A stretch of 64,000 nucleotides of DNA from Larix kaempferi (Eukaryota > Streptophyta > Pinopsida > Pinales > Pinaceae): contig BSBM01000361.1 of the NCBI GenBank assembly GCA_027924585.1, positions 64,385,501-64,449,500 on the forward strand. The letters are read 5' to 3'. Positions within the stretch are counted from its first letter, which is position 1; every line of letters starts with the position of its first letter. Positions 47,064-58,967 of the stretch are shown here, piece by piece. The notes under the pieces are model-generated. The model worked only from the letters and a program-made list of their open reading frames with translations. It had not been told where the DNA came from and ran no database searches. Position numbers and translations under genes: made by a program.

Positions 47064-48210
47064 GTTATTCAAGGAGAGGTTTGCACCTCGGTAGATTTGA
47101 TCTTTTTTGGTACTTGATAGAATCTAGGATTTGGATCTAGGCTGATTATAACCAATGTATGTATATATGTGTGTGTGCGCATGTCATTTGATATATAACA
47201 AATGTGAGAGAGGAAAATGATTTAGTAATCTTATGAGAATGGTGTGTGTGGGATGTATGTACATAACGATTCATGGAGGAATCAATCAATTCCATGGAAG
47301 ATTGTGTCAATTTGTCGAAATCAAACTCGACATTGATTACATTATTGTGTGGTGCATCTTGTTTACCATGCTTGTGCATACAAGCAGGATCAATAAATCG
47401 GCAACAACATGGACGACGTCATACAATTACTTACTGGTGGAACTTATACAATTACTTATGGGTATGGGTTGCTTTGGAACTTCAAGAGTGAGTTGAATGA
47501 GAGATTGTTTGGTGATGAATTGGAAATGTTGATAAAATAATGCAGGGAACAAAGAGAGTAGATGGAGGATAGAAGACTAGATAGCCATCGACGATCATCT
47601 AACCCATTTTAATGGTCATGAGCATAAATGCGATATAACATCCAGACATAGACATCACAATATAAAACACCGTATGACTTAATAATTATCTCACAAAAAC
47701 TAACCTATAATGTGGGCTTTTATACTTTGTGTGGCTATGAATAATTTCAACCTGTAATTGTCTTCATGCATGTTTGATGAAAGAGCCAGCTTGTGCTTGA
47801 TGTTTACATTCAACATGACGCTACTACAATATTCTAAACTTCCGTTGAACATATACCTACCCCCTACAAGAACACTCGATTTATGAAAGTAGGAGCTAAT
47901 CTTCTTTGTAGACTAAGGAAGATCTTCGTTTCTATTTTATTTTTTTATTAAATGGTTGGAAAAATAATGTATCATACATTAATAATAAAAATCATGATAC
48001 AAAGTTCAGACATGGTTTGGTTGTTATTACTTTGACATTCATGGTCATTCCACATGTAATTGCATCTAGATAAGATGTGCTCTTACAACCCATGGTGGAT
48101 GAGATGTGTTACATAATGTGTGTCAAACGGTATTTAAACTGAAAGAGAAACGGAAATTCACATCCTTCCTCTAATGTCAAGGAAAAGAAAAAAAAGAGAT
48201 AACTTAAAAA

Positions 48211-48890
48211 TTGACAAATTATGACCTCACAAGTCCCAGAAAGGTGGTTATGTCGGTAATAGAGAAAGGTTTGGTTGGGAAGTTCACTGGGATCTGGCCC
48301 TCCTCGCGATCTATGGAATCATGGGTTCAAAAGAACCAATGGCCGTTAATCAAAGGGGCAATCGTAACCTTCTTTGTCGATAAGGGTTTCTTTGTTTTTC
48401 ATTTTGAGGCCATCGAAGACCAATATTTGATCTTCAAAAATGGGCCTTATTTCATGGGGCCACAAGGTCCGTACCTTAACAAATGGACCTCGGACTTCGA
48501 TCCGACCTAGGATATCAGCCCCAGTCTGGGTTGGGATACCATGTCTTTTGATTGACTGTTGGAATAATGAATCAACACAAGTAGTTGGTAATTCCCTCGG
48601 TAAATACATAGATAGAGTAAAAGACCAGTTCTCCTGTGCAAGGATCTCCATAGAAGTAGGCCTATATAAGGTCTCTCAGAGGCGATTAAAATCCGAGTGG
48701 ATGACTGGACTCATATCCAACAATTGGATTGCGAACAACTTCCATTCAAGTGTGGTCATTTCACAAAGGATTGCAAGAAAAATTAGAAAGAACCAAAAGA
48801 GCTGGAGCAAGCAACGCAATGGACCAAGGTCCAAAAAAGAGGTGGGTCCAAGCAAGGGAAAAAAATCCCTAGAAATCAAGTAGGGGTCCA
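48211..48890 (+). pseudogene. LINE ORF1 (DUF4283-type, zinc knuckle)
   Basis: The first frame has SRSMESWVQKNQWPLIKG, FVDKGFFVFHF and FKNGPYFMGPQGPYLNKW, the N-terminal domain usual in plant L1-type ORF1. After a frameshift near 48500 it continues ISAPVWVGIPCLLIDCWN and SLGKYIDRV. After another, near 48700, it reads LDCEQLPFKCGHFTKDCKK, a C2HC knuckle in which the first spacing is altered. The product would bind the element's RNA. Two frameshifts make it dead. Confidence 0.75.
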
Positions 48891-49479
48891 AAACCAACTG
48901 ATGATCCCATATAGAAAACCTAGGAAGCAAGTAGCCATCGAAATGAGGATCCCACATATATGCAATTCTCTTAGTTGGATGAAGAGATCTAGGAAGTTGA
49001 TAAGCAATCGAAACAAAACCTACTCTAGAAGATACTCCAGAAACAACAGAGAATAGGTAAGAACATACAACAACAACAACAAGATATGGATACAAGTACC
49101 AAAAAGGGGAGGAAAACAAGCATGTAAAGAAGGAAAGAAGAAATAGAATGAGAAAAGATACTAGGAGTACAACCAACGTTGGAAAAAGTGATAAACAAGA
49201 CAAGACAAGGAAGCAGATATACAGGAAAACCGAGAAACCTTGATCCAAAGGGAGGTCCCTCGTCCACCAAAGGTAAATGATGAATATCATCTCCTAGAGA
49301 ACTAGAGGGATGGGAAATAAGAAAAAAGAAGAAGCACTAAGAGATATCATCAGAATGGAAAACCTTCATATTCTACTGATCTAAGAGACAAAAGAAGAGG
49401 AATGAGACTTTCTCTCTCAAGCCGAGAAAAATTGGAAGTCAAGTCGAGAGAAATTGGAAGAGAAGCAAAGGGGTAGCAG

Positions 49480-51440
49480 TCAGTTCCATGGGAGCCTAAA
49501 GAAGTTTGGCCACCTTATGGGATGACACCAAATTTCGATTAGAGCACTCACATTCAACTCAACATTGGATTCTCTGCTCACTTCAACATATTCAATCTCA
49601 AAAATATGTATTTATCTTTAACATTTACATCCCTTCTTCATATTTGGAAAAAAAGGAGTGTTGGAATTCCCTATTAAACTGGGTAGATCAAGATCAAATT
49701 CCAAAGCTGATTTAGTAGGGGATTTAAACATTACCTCGTCTAAGGAAGAAAAAAAAGGAGGATCGCGAGTTAGGGATCCTTTCCGGTAAATGGCAGAAGA
49801 TCTAATTCAAAATTGGGATTTAGTTGATCTAAAATAAAATAATAGAATATTCGCTTGGACGAGCAGGAGGATGGGTCCAATCCATGTCGCATCAAGGATG
49901 GATAGGTTCCTTTTTCACAATTCTCTCATAATATCTAGTCTTCACCTAACGATTGATATTATCTCTTCAAGTGTCTTAGAACATAGACCAATTTATCTTC
50001 TAATAGAAGAAGAACCAAACCTAGGACCAATCCCTATCATACGTCACCCTGCCTGGGGAGAAAAGAAGGAATCCATGGAGATTATTACTAAAGTATGGAG
50101 TAGAAAAATTAGGTCCCCCCCCTTCTTTGTATAGGAAAAAGAAATGAGGATCACTAAAAAAGAGCTCAAGGCATGGGAGAATATATCCAGTACATACCAC
50201 CCACCCAAGAGAGGAAGGATAAACAATCATAGTTATAAAATCATCAATCGTCTATGGAAAAAAAAGAAGTCATAGATCAAGACCCGAAGATTGAAGAGAT
50301 GCTGCAATCAAAGCTTCACAAAACATTTCGACAAGAAGAGAAATACCGGAGAATAAAATCTCAAAGTATCTGGTTAAAGGAGGGTGATGGAAACACAACC
50401 TTGTTTCATAAGGAAACTCAAATGCAGTTACACAAAAAAACAATAATGAAAATCCAAAGTTCAACAAGGGAAAGGATCCTAGATTTTGAAGGAATCAAAG
50501 AAGAAGCTTATAGGAATTCTAACTCCTTATACCAAGTAGAGAAAATGAAGCGAAAAGTCTCAATGAGATTCCCTTCTCAACATTCCAAACCTCATCACCT
50601 TGGAAGAAAACACTAGAATCACCCAAGAAATGTCAGATGAAGAAATCAAGACTGCAATTTGGTGAATGGAGTTAGATAAAGCACCAAGGCCAGATGGTTT
50701 TTCAAACCAATTATATAGACTATGCTGGAATGTTATTAATAAGGATCTCAAAAGAATGTTGGCATATGCACAAAAAAACCTAATTTGGAAGGAGCAAAAA
50801 ACTCATCCTTCTCGGCTCTAGTTCCAAAAGAATATTACACTTCCTCCTTTGAAAGGTTCAGACCTATTTCCTTATGTAATGTCTCATAATATTATTACAT
50901 AAATTCTCTCTACCAGACTCAAGGAACATCCTAGACAACATCATCTTGGTGTAGGAGGCTCTTCATACAAGCATAACTAGGCATGAAAAAGGTATGATTA
51001 TCAAACTGGACATGGCTAATTCTTTTGACAGGGTTAATCATTATTTCATTTATCAAGTTCTAGAAAAGTTTGGCTTTGCATGGGAATTCATATCTTGGGT
51101 AAAGGCATGTATTGGGAAACCTTGGATGGCCTCATTGGTTAATGGGTGTGCCACAAAATTTTTCTAGGCTACCAAAGGATTGAGACAAGGGTGTCCCTTC
51201 TCCCCTCTCCTTTATATTATTATGGTGGAATATTTAAGTAGGGGGATAGAAGATGCAAGGGATGATGGTAGCCTTAGGGTTCCACAACTAGGCAAATCAC
51301 TGAAGAGGTCGGACCTTCTTCCCTATTCTTTGATTATAGCCAATTCCATGGGTTTTGGTTCAACTTGTGAATATGTGTTTGACATAAAGAGAATATTAAG
51401 AAATATGAATTCCTGGATTGTAGGCATGAGGTAATCCATA
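49480..51440 (+). pseudogene. LINE ORF2: endonuclease and reverse transcriptase
   Basis: Endonuclease remnants: GGVATLWDD-like start near 49500, VFIFNIYIPSSY, then LVGDLNITSSKEEK near 49710, SRMDRFLF and VLEHRPI (near 49985). The linker IWLKEGDGNTTLFHKE is near 50370. RT follows: DKAPRPDGFSN near 50665, FRPISLCNV near 50855, KLDMANSFDRVNH near 51010 and GLRQGCPFSPLLYIIMVEYLSR near 51180. The catalytic DD box expected about 50 residues later is not recognisable. Several frameshifts and stops occur. No poly(A) tail or flanking duplication was found. Confidence 0.8.
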
Positions 51441-52389
51441 TAATATCTAAGATTGCACATGGATAAATGAGAGAAAAAATAGGAGGAAATGGAGTCCTAA
51501 ATAAATGAAGAGGTCATCAAGTTTGAGAAGTTGGAAAGAAATATTGACATGCATTATAATATAATTTTAGGCTTTGCATAGGGGTCTCAATATGCTATTG
51601 ATCATCCTTTGGCATCCATTGGGTCAATGAAAGAGAGGTCAAGAAAATAATAGATAGTCCAATAGACTGCACATGCCATGATAGAATAGTTGAACACCCA
51701 CTAGTCTTCATAAGTTTGGATGGAGATGATGTTCTCATGGAGGAAGACCATAGTAGACATCAATTTGGTTAATATTGTTGTCTTTTCATGGCTTATACTT
51801 GTAGTTTTATTCTTGGATAATATGTAAACAATAAAGTTTTTGATTAAATAGGAAGTTCCCTTGTTTTGGTTTGTCTACAAGCCTTTTAGAAGTTTATTGT
51901 ATGAAGGATCAACTCCTTGGAGCAATTTTGCAAAATTTTTGGACATATATGTATATTTTGGCTATTTGGATCTCCCACATCAATATTTCACTATAAATGA
52001 TACATGATTTAGTAAAAATAAATAAAAATTTCTCATTACCCAAACCCTAACCACTCATAGTCCCATCAGTAATGAGTACCAAGTACTTAGTGGGATTTAT
52101 TTAATAAAGATGTCCCTTTTATTTAGTGAAGATAAGTTCCCATGCATGTATTAACCACCTTTTTTTGATGATCTATTTAGGGATGATAGGTTGTGATAAT
52201 TTTTAATTGGGTGTCTGTTAATTCAAACAACTCATGCTAGAATTTGTTAGTGAAGGGGGGATGATAATCGACTATAACAATGGAAGTAAGCATGCCATGT
52301 AAAAAAAAAAATATGATTCATAAAGACTCGTGCAACTATGGATGACTTAAACATTTGTTGTAATGCACAAAGTGAGCATATTTGGAAAT
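51441..52389. other. Unassigned DNA after the LINE
   Basis: May contain the decayed LINE 3' end, but I see no motif. The right part is AT-rich with no frames of note. Confidence 0.4.
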
Positions 52390-54276
52390 TTAGTTGAGTA
52401 ACACCATGATAAAAGATTTGTTGCTGACTTTAGGGAGGACAATGATAAAATCCATGGAAGTGTCATCCCATATAGTTGTAGGGATCAATAGGGGTTGCAA
52501 TACATTGAGGGTCTGCATTGTTTCACCATTGATCCTTTCATACATGTTACATTCAATTATGAATGTATGCCTTTCCTTCTTCATGATGTCACATATGTAA
52601 GAATAAGCATTTAGTCCTTTCATATCTTTTTCAAAATCCAAAGTGACCCACAGTGGGAGAGGAATGAAATTCCTCTATCATCTATGCTTTTAAATAAAAG
52701 TTCTACACCAAAAATATATACCCTTTAGCTATTGGGGGTTTGGATCCAAGTATAACTTTTAAGGGGGTTTGGATCCTCCTTTAGCTATTGCATTATATGA
52801 ACAACATTGTCATTAAACAACCATTCCTAGTGTATCTTTGTAATCCAATTTGGTATTAGTAAGGATAAGGAAAATAGGGACCCTTCCTCCTCATATTTTC
52901 TAGACAAATCATTGACCATCATGTTATCTTTCCACTCTTATAAATGATCTCATAAGCATAGCCTAACATCTTAAGGACACACTTTTGCATCTCTCATGAA
53001 GAAAAACACTATTGCAAAAGGAACTTCAACCTATGGTGGTATATCTTGATTTGGATTTTCCTTCCAATGAATTATGGTTAACATTTGTTTCTCACATGTC
53101 GAGTTACCCAAATTTTTATCACAATTTTTTATTTGTGAATTCCAGTGGGCACCCTTCTTGCATTCACAATCCATCACATTTTAAGGCAAAAGTCCTAATG
53201 GAATTTGATATGAATAAGAATATAGTACACATGGCTTCCTTTAAGGAATGAAATGTCTACTCTGGTGCAACATTCCATATAAAGTCATTATTTTTAAAAA
53301 TGATCTTAATGGGGATGCAATTCTACTAAAACTTTGCACAATTTTTTGTAATAGCTAGTAAGACCAAGGAAACCACATAAGATTTTTGGTGTCTTTGGGT
53401 ATGGGAAATATTTCATAGCCTCAATTTTCTTTGGGTTAACTTGCAACCCCACCCTACTAACAATATGGCCTATGTATTGCACTTCAAAAGAACTAAAAGT
53501 GCATTTGGAATGATTAATGAACAACTAATTATCCAAGTGTAAGTGTAAGGCTTGATCAACACATTCCACATGTTCCTCCCAAATCATGTTGTAAATCAAA
53601 ATATCATCAAACAAGACAAGCACAAAGTTGCACAGGAAGGGTTGAAAAATCTTGTTCGTGAGGATTTAAAAAGTGGATTGGGTATTGCAAAGACCAAAAT
53701 GCATCACCGAAAATTCAAAATGTCCTTCATGTGGGAAAACGATAGTATCAACAATGTCTACTTCCTTCACCCAAATTAGATGATATCTAGAGAGAAGATC
53801 TAGTTTAGTGAAGCAATGTGCACTATGAAGCTCATCCAAGAGGTCACCAATGATTGGCATGGGAATAAATTTATCATTGACCAACTTTTTAAGAGCATGG
53901 GAGCTTGATCATGTGCACCGATTTCCTTCTTTCTTTAATAGCATGACAATTGAGGAAAAGTAGGGTCTAGTACTAGGATGTATCATGCATACCAGCTCCA
54001 ACAAGTCTTGAATGATATTTTCAAGTTTAGTTTTTATGCAAAAGGATGTCAATATGGACATATATTGGGTGGTTGACTACTTGGAATTAGTGATATACCA
54101 TGATCATTTTCACCATGTGAACGGGGTAAGCCATTGGGTGTTGCAAACACTTGGTGACATTTGTCCAAAACCAATTGAAAATCATGATGAATTTCTTGTG
54201 GGGAGTTATCCATAGCTTGGATGGCATTGAAGTGGGAAATAATGCTCAAGAGAACTTTCTTAAGGATATTTTCCAT
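52390..54276 (-). pseudogene. Second Ty3/gypsy pol, degenerate
   Basis: Minus strand, in order: an RT leader (HQVFATPNGLPRSHGENDHGIS, near 54190), RT (FTKLDLLSRYHL and EGHFEFSVMHFGL, 53884-53666), a catalytic LFDDILIYN near 53600, YIGHIVSRVGLQVNPKKIEAM (53524-53306), decayed RNase H, and integrase text ending LQPLLIPTTIWDDTSMDFI (52641-52390). It has many stops and more decay than the element at 34-39 kb. LTRs, gag and the rest of integrase were not found. It resembles a different gypsy family from the chromovirus. Confidence 0.82.
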
Positions 54277-55589
54277 ACAGTTAGAGTCATACTATTTGAT
54301 TCCCAGGTATGTGACAATGATCTTCCTAAATGTTGCGCTCAATGTACTATAGTGACAAACAAATCTTGGATAAATTATAATTAGGATTTTAGAGATACTC
54401 ATGATATGATGCCTTACTGCTGAATTTTGTAAATTAATATTTAAAAACATATATGGTTGTTGGATAATTTGTTAATTGGATTTTGGAGGATTTTGGAGAT
54501 GATGATATTGATTATGTCATTTGTCGCAATTATATGATACTTAGTATAAAATTCCATAAATATATTTAGATCAACAAATAAAGAAAAGCCTAGCTACTTT
54601 GTAGTCGACCTTGTATTATTTCAAGTATAGTGAAGGATATTTGTTGTATTATCATTATTGTATCTATCTATGAATTAAAATTGATTCTATCTTCACTCCA
54701 AAATATCTTAAAGGTCATCCCTTTTTTTCATCTTAGACCATTCAAGGTTTGTTCTCGTTATGTGAGAATGAAGATTGATCATCATAAGAAAAAAAAAATC
54801 CTTTTCTCTCATTCCACCTATTAAGGTATTTATGGTAGAGATTATTTCCTCTTTATAGATCCTCACATTTTGATCTAGATCTTAGTTTTATTATGAAGAC
54901 CATAAATGTCTTTCCCTTTTCATAAGGAACATGCTGAATTTTGAATGAATTTCTTACATAGCTCTAGATGCAACTACCATTGCACTCAATTTTTTTTCTC
55001 TTACAATCCATTACCTTGGAAAATAGGAAAATATACATAGATTGTGCATGTTGATGAGGTTTTTATGTATGGGAATACGATTTTTTTTTTAAGTTGGTTG
55101 TTGAAATTAGAAGTAGTAGAAAAGGGTAAGAAGACATAAATATAAACGTCTGAACTATCCTTTAGCATGTATAGTAGATACCAAAACACCAATCAAGAAA
55201 TATCAATAGCTTAAATCACATAAAACAATGTTTTTGGGGAAAGAGGAGTAGTTGAATTATTTCAATGAAAAAGGTAATCAAAACTACACTATATTCATGG
55301 GGAGAGACTACAACAAGTGGGGTCTAATCTTCTCCATGTAAGGGCCATTTCCTCTATTAGGGTTCAATCTCAATCTTTAAAGATGAATATGAAACACTTC
55401 CCCTTGTGGATGGTTGCTTTGGAGGGGAAAATTAATGGGCAACATAATGGTAAGTTAACTCGATGGATAGTAAATGAAAGCAACATGCACTTCTCATCCT
55501 TTTCCATTCAATTCACCAGCATAACTTTATTCTCAATTCTTCCTATCAAATGCATGGCTATGGCTTCTATTTATAAATTGAACTTGAGT
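54277..55589. other. Unassigned AT-rich DNA
   Basis: Includes an open frame of 111 codons at 55317-55652 (+) that resembles no family I know and overlaps the tandem repeat beyond it. It is unlikely to be a gene. Confidence 0.45.
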
Positions 55590-56290
55590 TGCAAGCTAGT
55601 CTCATTGGGAATGATTATACTTTGGGTATGGGTACCCATGTGCTTGATTTGACCAAAAAGAGGTTAAATGCCCAAGTCTCCATGGGAATGATTGTGCTTT
55701 AAATATGAGTACCCATATGCTTGATTTGACCAAACAAGGGTAAAATGCCCAATTATTACATTTATGTTAAAGGAATCTTTGATATACAAATTGTAAAAAT
55801 CATCCTTTATGTTAATAGGAGGCACCACTCCCTTATGGTTAATTCCATTAACATAAGAATCATGTGATATTGAAGATTATATATTATTGTGAGATACATC
55901 TCTTTGTGAAATTAATTATATATATATTAAAAAAATTCCAATTTTCATAAATTTTATATATATCCAATTTAATAATAAACATTTTTAAATAACTTTTATT
56001 GAAAAATAATAAAAATTATACCCAATTTAATAATATTTTTTAAAATAACCCTTAGTTAAAAATAATAAAAAATTCTTATTATTGATAAATCAACCAATGT
56101 CAACCCTATACACACTAACTTGTTTCTTCACACTCATAACCCAAAACACATTTATAATTTATCATTTCCTATAATTATTATGAAGAGTCATGATTTGTTT
56201 CTATACACTCACCAACCTAAAAGCATTTATAATTTATCATGTCATATTATTATGATGATGATGAGCCATGATTTGTTTCTGAACAGTCAG
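55590..56290. repeat. Two short tandem duplications
   Basis: About 55598-55753: two roughly 80 bp units with GGGAATGATT, GAGTACCCAT or GGGTACCCAT, and GCTTGATTTGACCAAA. About 56127-56290: two roughly 75 bp units with CATTTATAATTTATCAT and CATGATTTGTTTCT. The stretch between them is very AT-rich. Confidence 0.7.
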
Positions 56291-57029
56291 CAGCATAATT
56301 CTTTTTTCTAATTATCATGTTTTATTCTTATTATTATCATGTCTTAATCTTATTAGCAGGATTTGACCACATGCTCTTTGAATGCCAATTGAGGTGGCCT
56401 TCCTTACCTTCAAAGTACCAATAATGTTATCTTTTAATACAATCTTTTCTTTGCTAAATAGAGTGATAAATCAATCAGGAATCATGCTCAACACTGAAGT
56501 GAAGTGAAAGATATTTAGCATATAAAAAAACCCAGATTTAAACCTTCCAAGCGATCTGAGCTGCAAAAAAACCAATAAGACGATGGCCGCAGGACCTACC
56601 AGCTTGATGCTTTAGGGATTTCTCTCACTTTCCCAAGCTTATTATCATGGAGTCTTTTACTGCAATCTTTCATTATTACTGGAAGATGCCTGACAGAAAA
56701 AGCCATAGTCTAACGCAAAGATTACACGATATATATATAAATGGCAAGCACAGACAGGACCATAATAATTAACAGCGTCATTTGGGATTTATATATTCTC
56801 GCATGCAACGATTGCCAGAGATCATTTATATTTAAATGAATGAATCGCTGCTAGCTGGGCAACGATGTTTCCATTCGCATCATGAACAGTGATTAACAGT
56901 CATTACTATAACGAAATGTGTGTTGGTCTGTTGCTTCTGTTGAGAATTTCAAGAAGACATGTTTCACACGGAGCTCCTGCAGTCTCCGGCAACATTGGAA
57001 GCAGTGTTGAAATTTTATATTTTCCTGTC

Positions 57030-57036
57030 TATAAAT
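57030..57036 (+). promoter_or_regulatory. Candidate TATA box of the LRR gene
   Basis: TATAAAT in CTGTCTATAAATGCC, 178 bp before the start codon, would give a 5' leader of roughly 150 bases. An alternative TATATAAAT lies near 56733-56742. Region 56291-57029 shows no other gene. Confidence 0.45.
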
Positions 57037-57113
57037 GCCAACTGTGCTGTAGGGCTCTGTGTATATTCTATTGATCATAGAGCTAGAGCTTTATAGTTGT
57101 GGTTTCAGAAATC

Positions 57114-57195
57114 ATGGACTGTTGGGATTTGGTCTAGTGCCAGCAGACTGGTAGGATTTTGAGAGCATTCTTGCATGTTGTGTTGTTTCTGTTAA
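57114..57195 (+). promoter_or_regulatory. Two short upstream ORFs in the LRR gene leader
   Basis: ATG at 57114 opens seven codons (MDCWDLV, stop at 57135-57137), in the context AAATCATGG, almost the same as the main start. ATG at 57175 opens six codons (MLCCFC, stop at 57193-57195), 19 bp before the main ATG. They count only if transcription starts upstream, as the TATA box suggests. Confidence 0.4.
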
Positions 57196-57213
57196 GTTAT
57201 AAGAATAGAAATC

Positions 57214-58740
57214 ATGGCCGCGTTGAAGTTGGCTGTTACTATGATATTTGTGCTGTGTATGTTCCAGTTTGTTATATCTAGAAATAATCTTCTCAATGCC
57301 GAGACGCGGGCGCTCTTGGCTCTCAAATCTGGTATCATCGACAAGTCGGGTCGTCTCAAAGACTGGGGCAGCAAACAAAGCCCATCAAATCCTTGTTTCT
57401 GGTCAGGCATCTCATGCGATCAGAGTAACAAGGTGATTACGGGCCTGGATCTCTCCAACAAGGAACTGGGTGGAGTAATTTCAGATCAAATTCAGTTCTT
57501 ATCTGATCTCAGGACTCTAAATCTGAGCACCAATCTTTTCTCCAGTCTGTTCCAGGCCGCCATCTTCAATCTCAGCGAGCTTCGGTTGCTCGATATCAGC
57601 CGTAACACATTCGTTGGGCACTTTCCCGCCGGCGTCTCGCGGCTCAAATGGCTTGTGGATTTCAACGCTTACAGCAACAATTTCACCGGTCCGCTGCCAC
57701 TAGAATTCGCAGAACTTTCCCGTCTCAGGCGTCTGAATTTAGCCGGGAGTTTCTTCGAAGCACGAATTCCGCCCTCGTATGGCTCGATCGCCACGCTCAG
57801 ATATCTTGATCTCGCGGGCAATAATCTGACCGGGGCTCTGCCTCCGGAATTGGGCAAACTTGGCAACGTGGAGCATGTTGAACTTGGCTACAATTCCTTC
57901 TCGGGCACAATTCCGCCCGAAATCGGCCACATGGCCAAACTCGAATACCTGGACATCGCATCTTCGGGGCTCTCGGGCACTCTGCCTATGGAATTAAGCG
58001 AATTGAGAAGCCTCCACACGCTGTTTCTCTTCAAAAACAATCTGACCGGGCCCGTCCTTCCAGAACTGGCCGCCATCGCCGGGCTCCAGGACCTCGACCT
58101 GTCCGAAAACAAGCTGACTGGGCCCATTCCGAAGACCTTCACGCGCCTCAAACACCTGAAGCTGCTGAACCTGATGATCAACCGCATGAGCGGAAGGGTT
58201 CCGAGCAGACTAGCAGGCCTGCCCGAGCTCGAAACGCTGATGATCTGGAACAACTCGTTCACGGGCGTACTGCCGCGGAAGCTCGGCAGGAGGCAGAAGC
58301 TCATTTCTCTGGACGTCTCAGGCAACCGTTTCGTCGGGCCAATTCCACCGGGTCTCTGCGCCGCACGTAGGCTTTCCAGGCTCATTCTTTTCAACAACAG
58401 ATTCACGGGGGAAATACCTTCGGTTCTCGCCCTTTGCCCGACCCTGTGGCGAGTCCGGCTCGAAGGCAACGGGCTCAGCGGCCGGATTCCTGCTGGTCTC
58501 GGCCTGCTGCGGAATTTGAGTCATTTCGATGTCTCGCATAACCGGCTGTCAGGTACGATTCCCTCGGATTTCAACGAGTGCGCCTCCCTCAAGTTCTTCA
58601 ACGTCTCGTACAACAATCTCTGTGGAGCAGTCCCCTCCCAAGGGTTTTTCAAGCATATTAATCCGAGTGCGTTTGCTGGTAACCCGGGACTGTGTGGAGG
58701 TGTGCTGTCGCCATGCTCGAATAGAAGTTGCCTTCATTGA
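57214..58740 (+). CDS. Secreted LRR receptor-like protein, PXY/TDR-like ectodomain without kinase
   Basis: A 508-residue intronless frame from an ATG in good context (AATCATGGCC). Residues 1-22 are a signal peptide. An LRRNT_2 cap follows (about 29-68; paired Cys61 and Cys68 in CFWSGISC). Seventeen 24-residue plant LRRs fill about 74-482 (LxxLxLxxNxLxGxIP), then a Cys cap (GLCGGVLSPC), and the chain stops. The order FNAYSNNFTGPLP, AGSFFEARIPPSYG, LFLFKNNLTG, WNNSFTGVLP, TLWRVR follows PXY/TDR, the TDIF (CLE41/44) receptor of vascular meristems. The RxR pair (R413, R415) that in this receptor class contacts the peptide C-terminus is kept. Relative to PXY about five LRRs are missing near residue 440, as are the membrane segment and kinase. 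No kinase motif follows downstream. Many N-glycosylation sites occur (NLS, NFT, NLT, NVS). The coding GC content is far above its surroundings. Inference: a secreted decoy or co-receptor, or a truncated paralogue. Confidence 0.85.
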   Translation: MAALKLAVTMIFVLCMFQFVISRNNLLNAETRALLALKSGIIDKSGRLKDWGSKQSPSNPCFWSGISCDQSNKVITGLDLSNKELGGVISDQIQFLSDLRTLNLSTNLFSSLFQAAIFNLSELRLLDISRNTFVGHFPAGVSRLKWLVDFNAYSNNFTGPLPLEFAELSRLRRLNLAGSFFEARIPPSYGSIATLRYLDLAGNNLTGALPPELGKLGNVEHVELGYNSFSGTIPPEIGHMAKLEYLDIASSGLSGTLPMELSELRSLHTLFLFKNNLTGPVLPELAAIAGLQDLDLSENKLTGPIPKTFTRLKHLKLLNLMINRMSGRVPSRLAGLPELETLMIWNNSFTGVLPRKLGRRQKLISLDVSGNRFVGPIPPGLCAARRLSRLILFNNRFTGEIPSVLALCPTLWRVRLEGNGLSGRIPAGLGLLRNLSHFDVSHNRLSGTIPSDFNECASLKFFNVSYNNLCGAVPSQGFFKHINPSAFAGNPGLCGGVLSPCSNRSCLH

Positions 58741-58851
58741 CCCCATGGCCTCATCTGCTTAATGATAAAAAGTTATATATCAGAAGAAGGATGTACTGTA
58801 TACGTTAAATGATAGGGATGTAAAAAATCATGAATGAAATACCTCTACTCT

Positions 58852-58967
58852 AATATATATATATATATCTCATACTCCAAGTTCCACTCTATACCTAATG
58901 GAAGTGGATTTGGTCTAAATGCCAAGTTCCACTCTGATACCTAATCGAAGTGGATTTGGTCTAAATG
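58852..58967. repeat. TA run and 45 bp tandem duplication in the LRR gene 3' flank
   Basis: An ATATAT run is followed by two units CCAAGTTCCACTC...GGATTTGGTCTAAATG at 58877-58921 and 58922-58967. Confidence 0.85.

Noticed and set aside
48676-49290. 204-codon open frame on the minus strand, rich in hydrophobic residues
   Set aside because: It is antisense to the LINE ORF1 knuckle and spacer on the + strand and is low in complexity; a shadow frame.
57888-58469. 193-codon minus-strand frame inside the LRR gene
   Set aside because: Antisense shadow of a GC-rich LRR coding sequence with repeating codons; no independent support.
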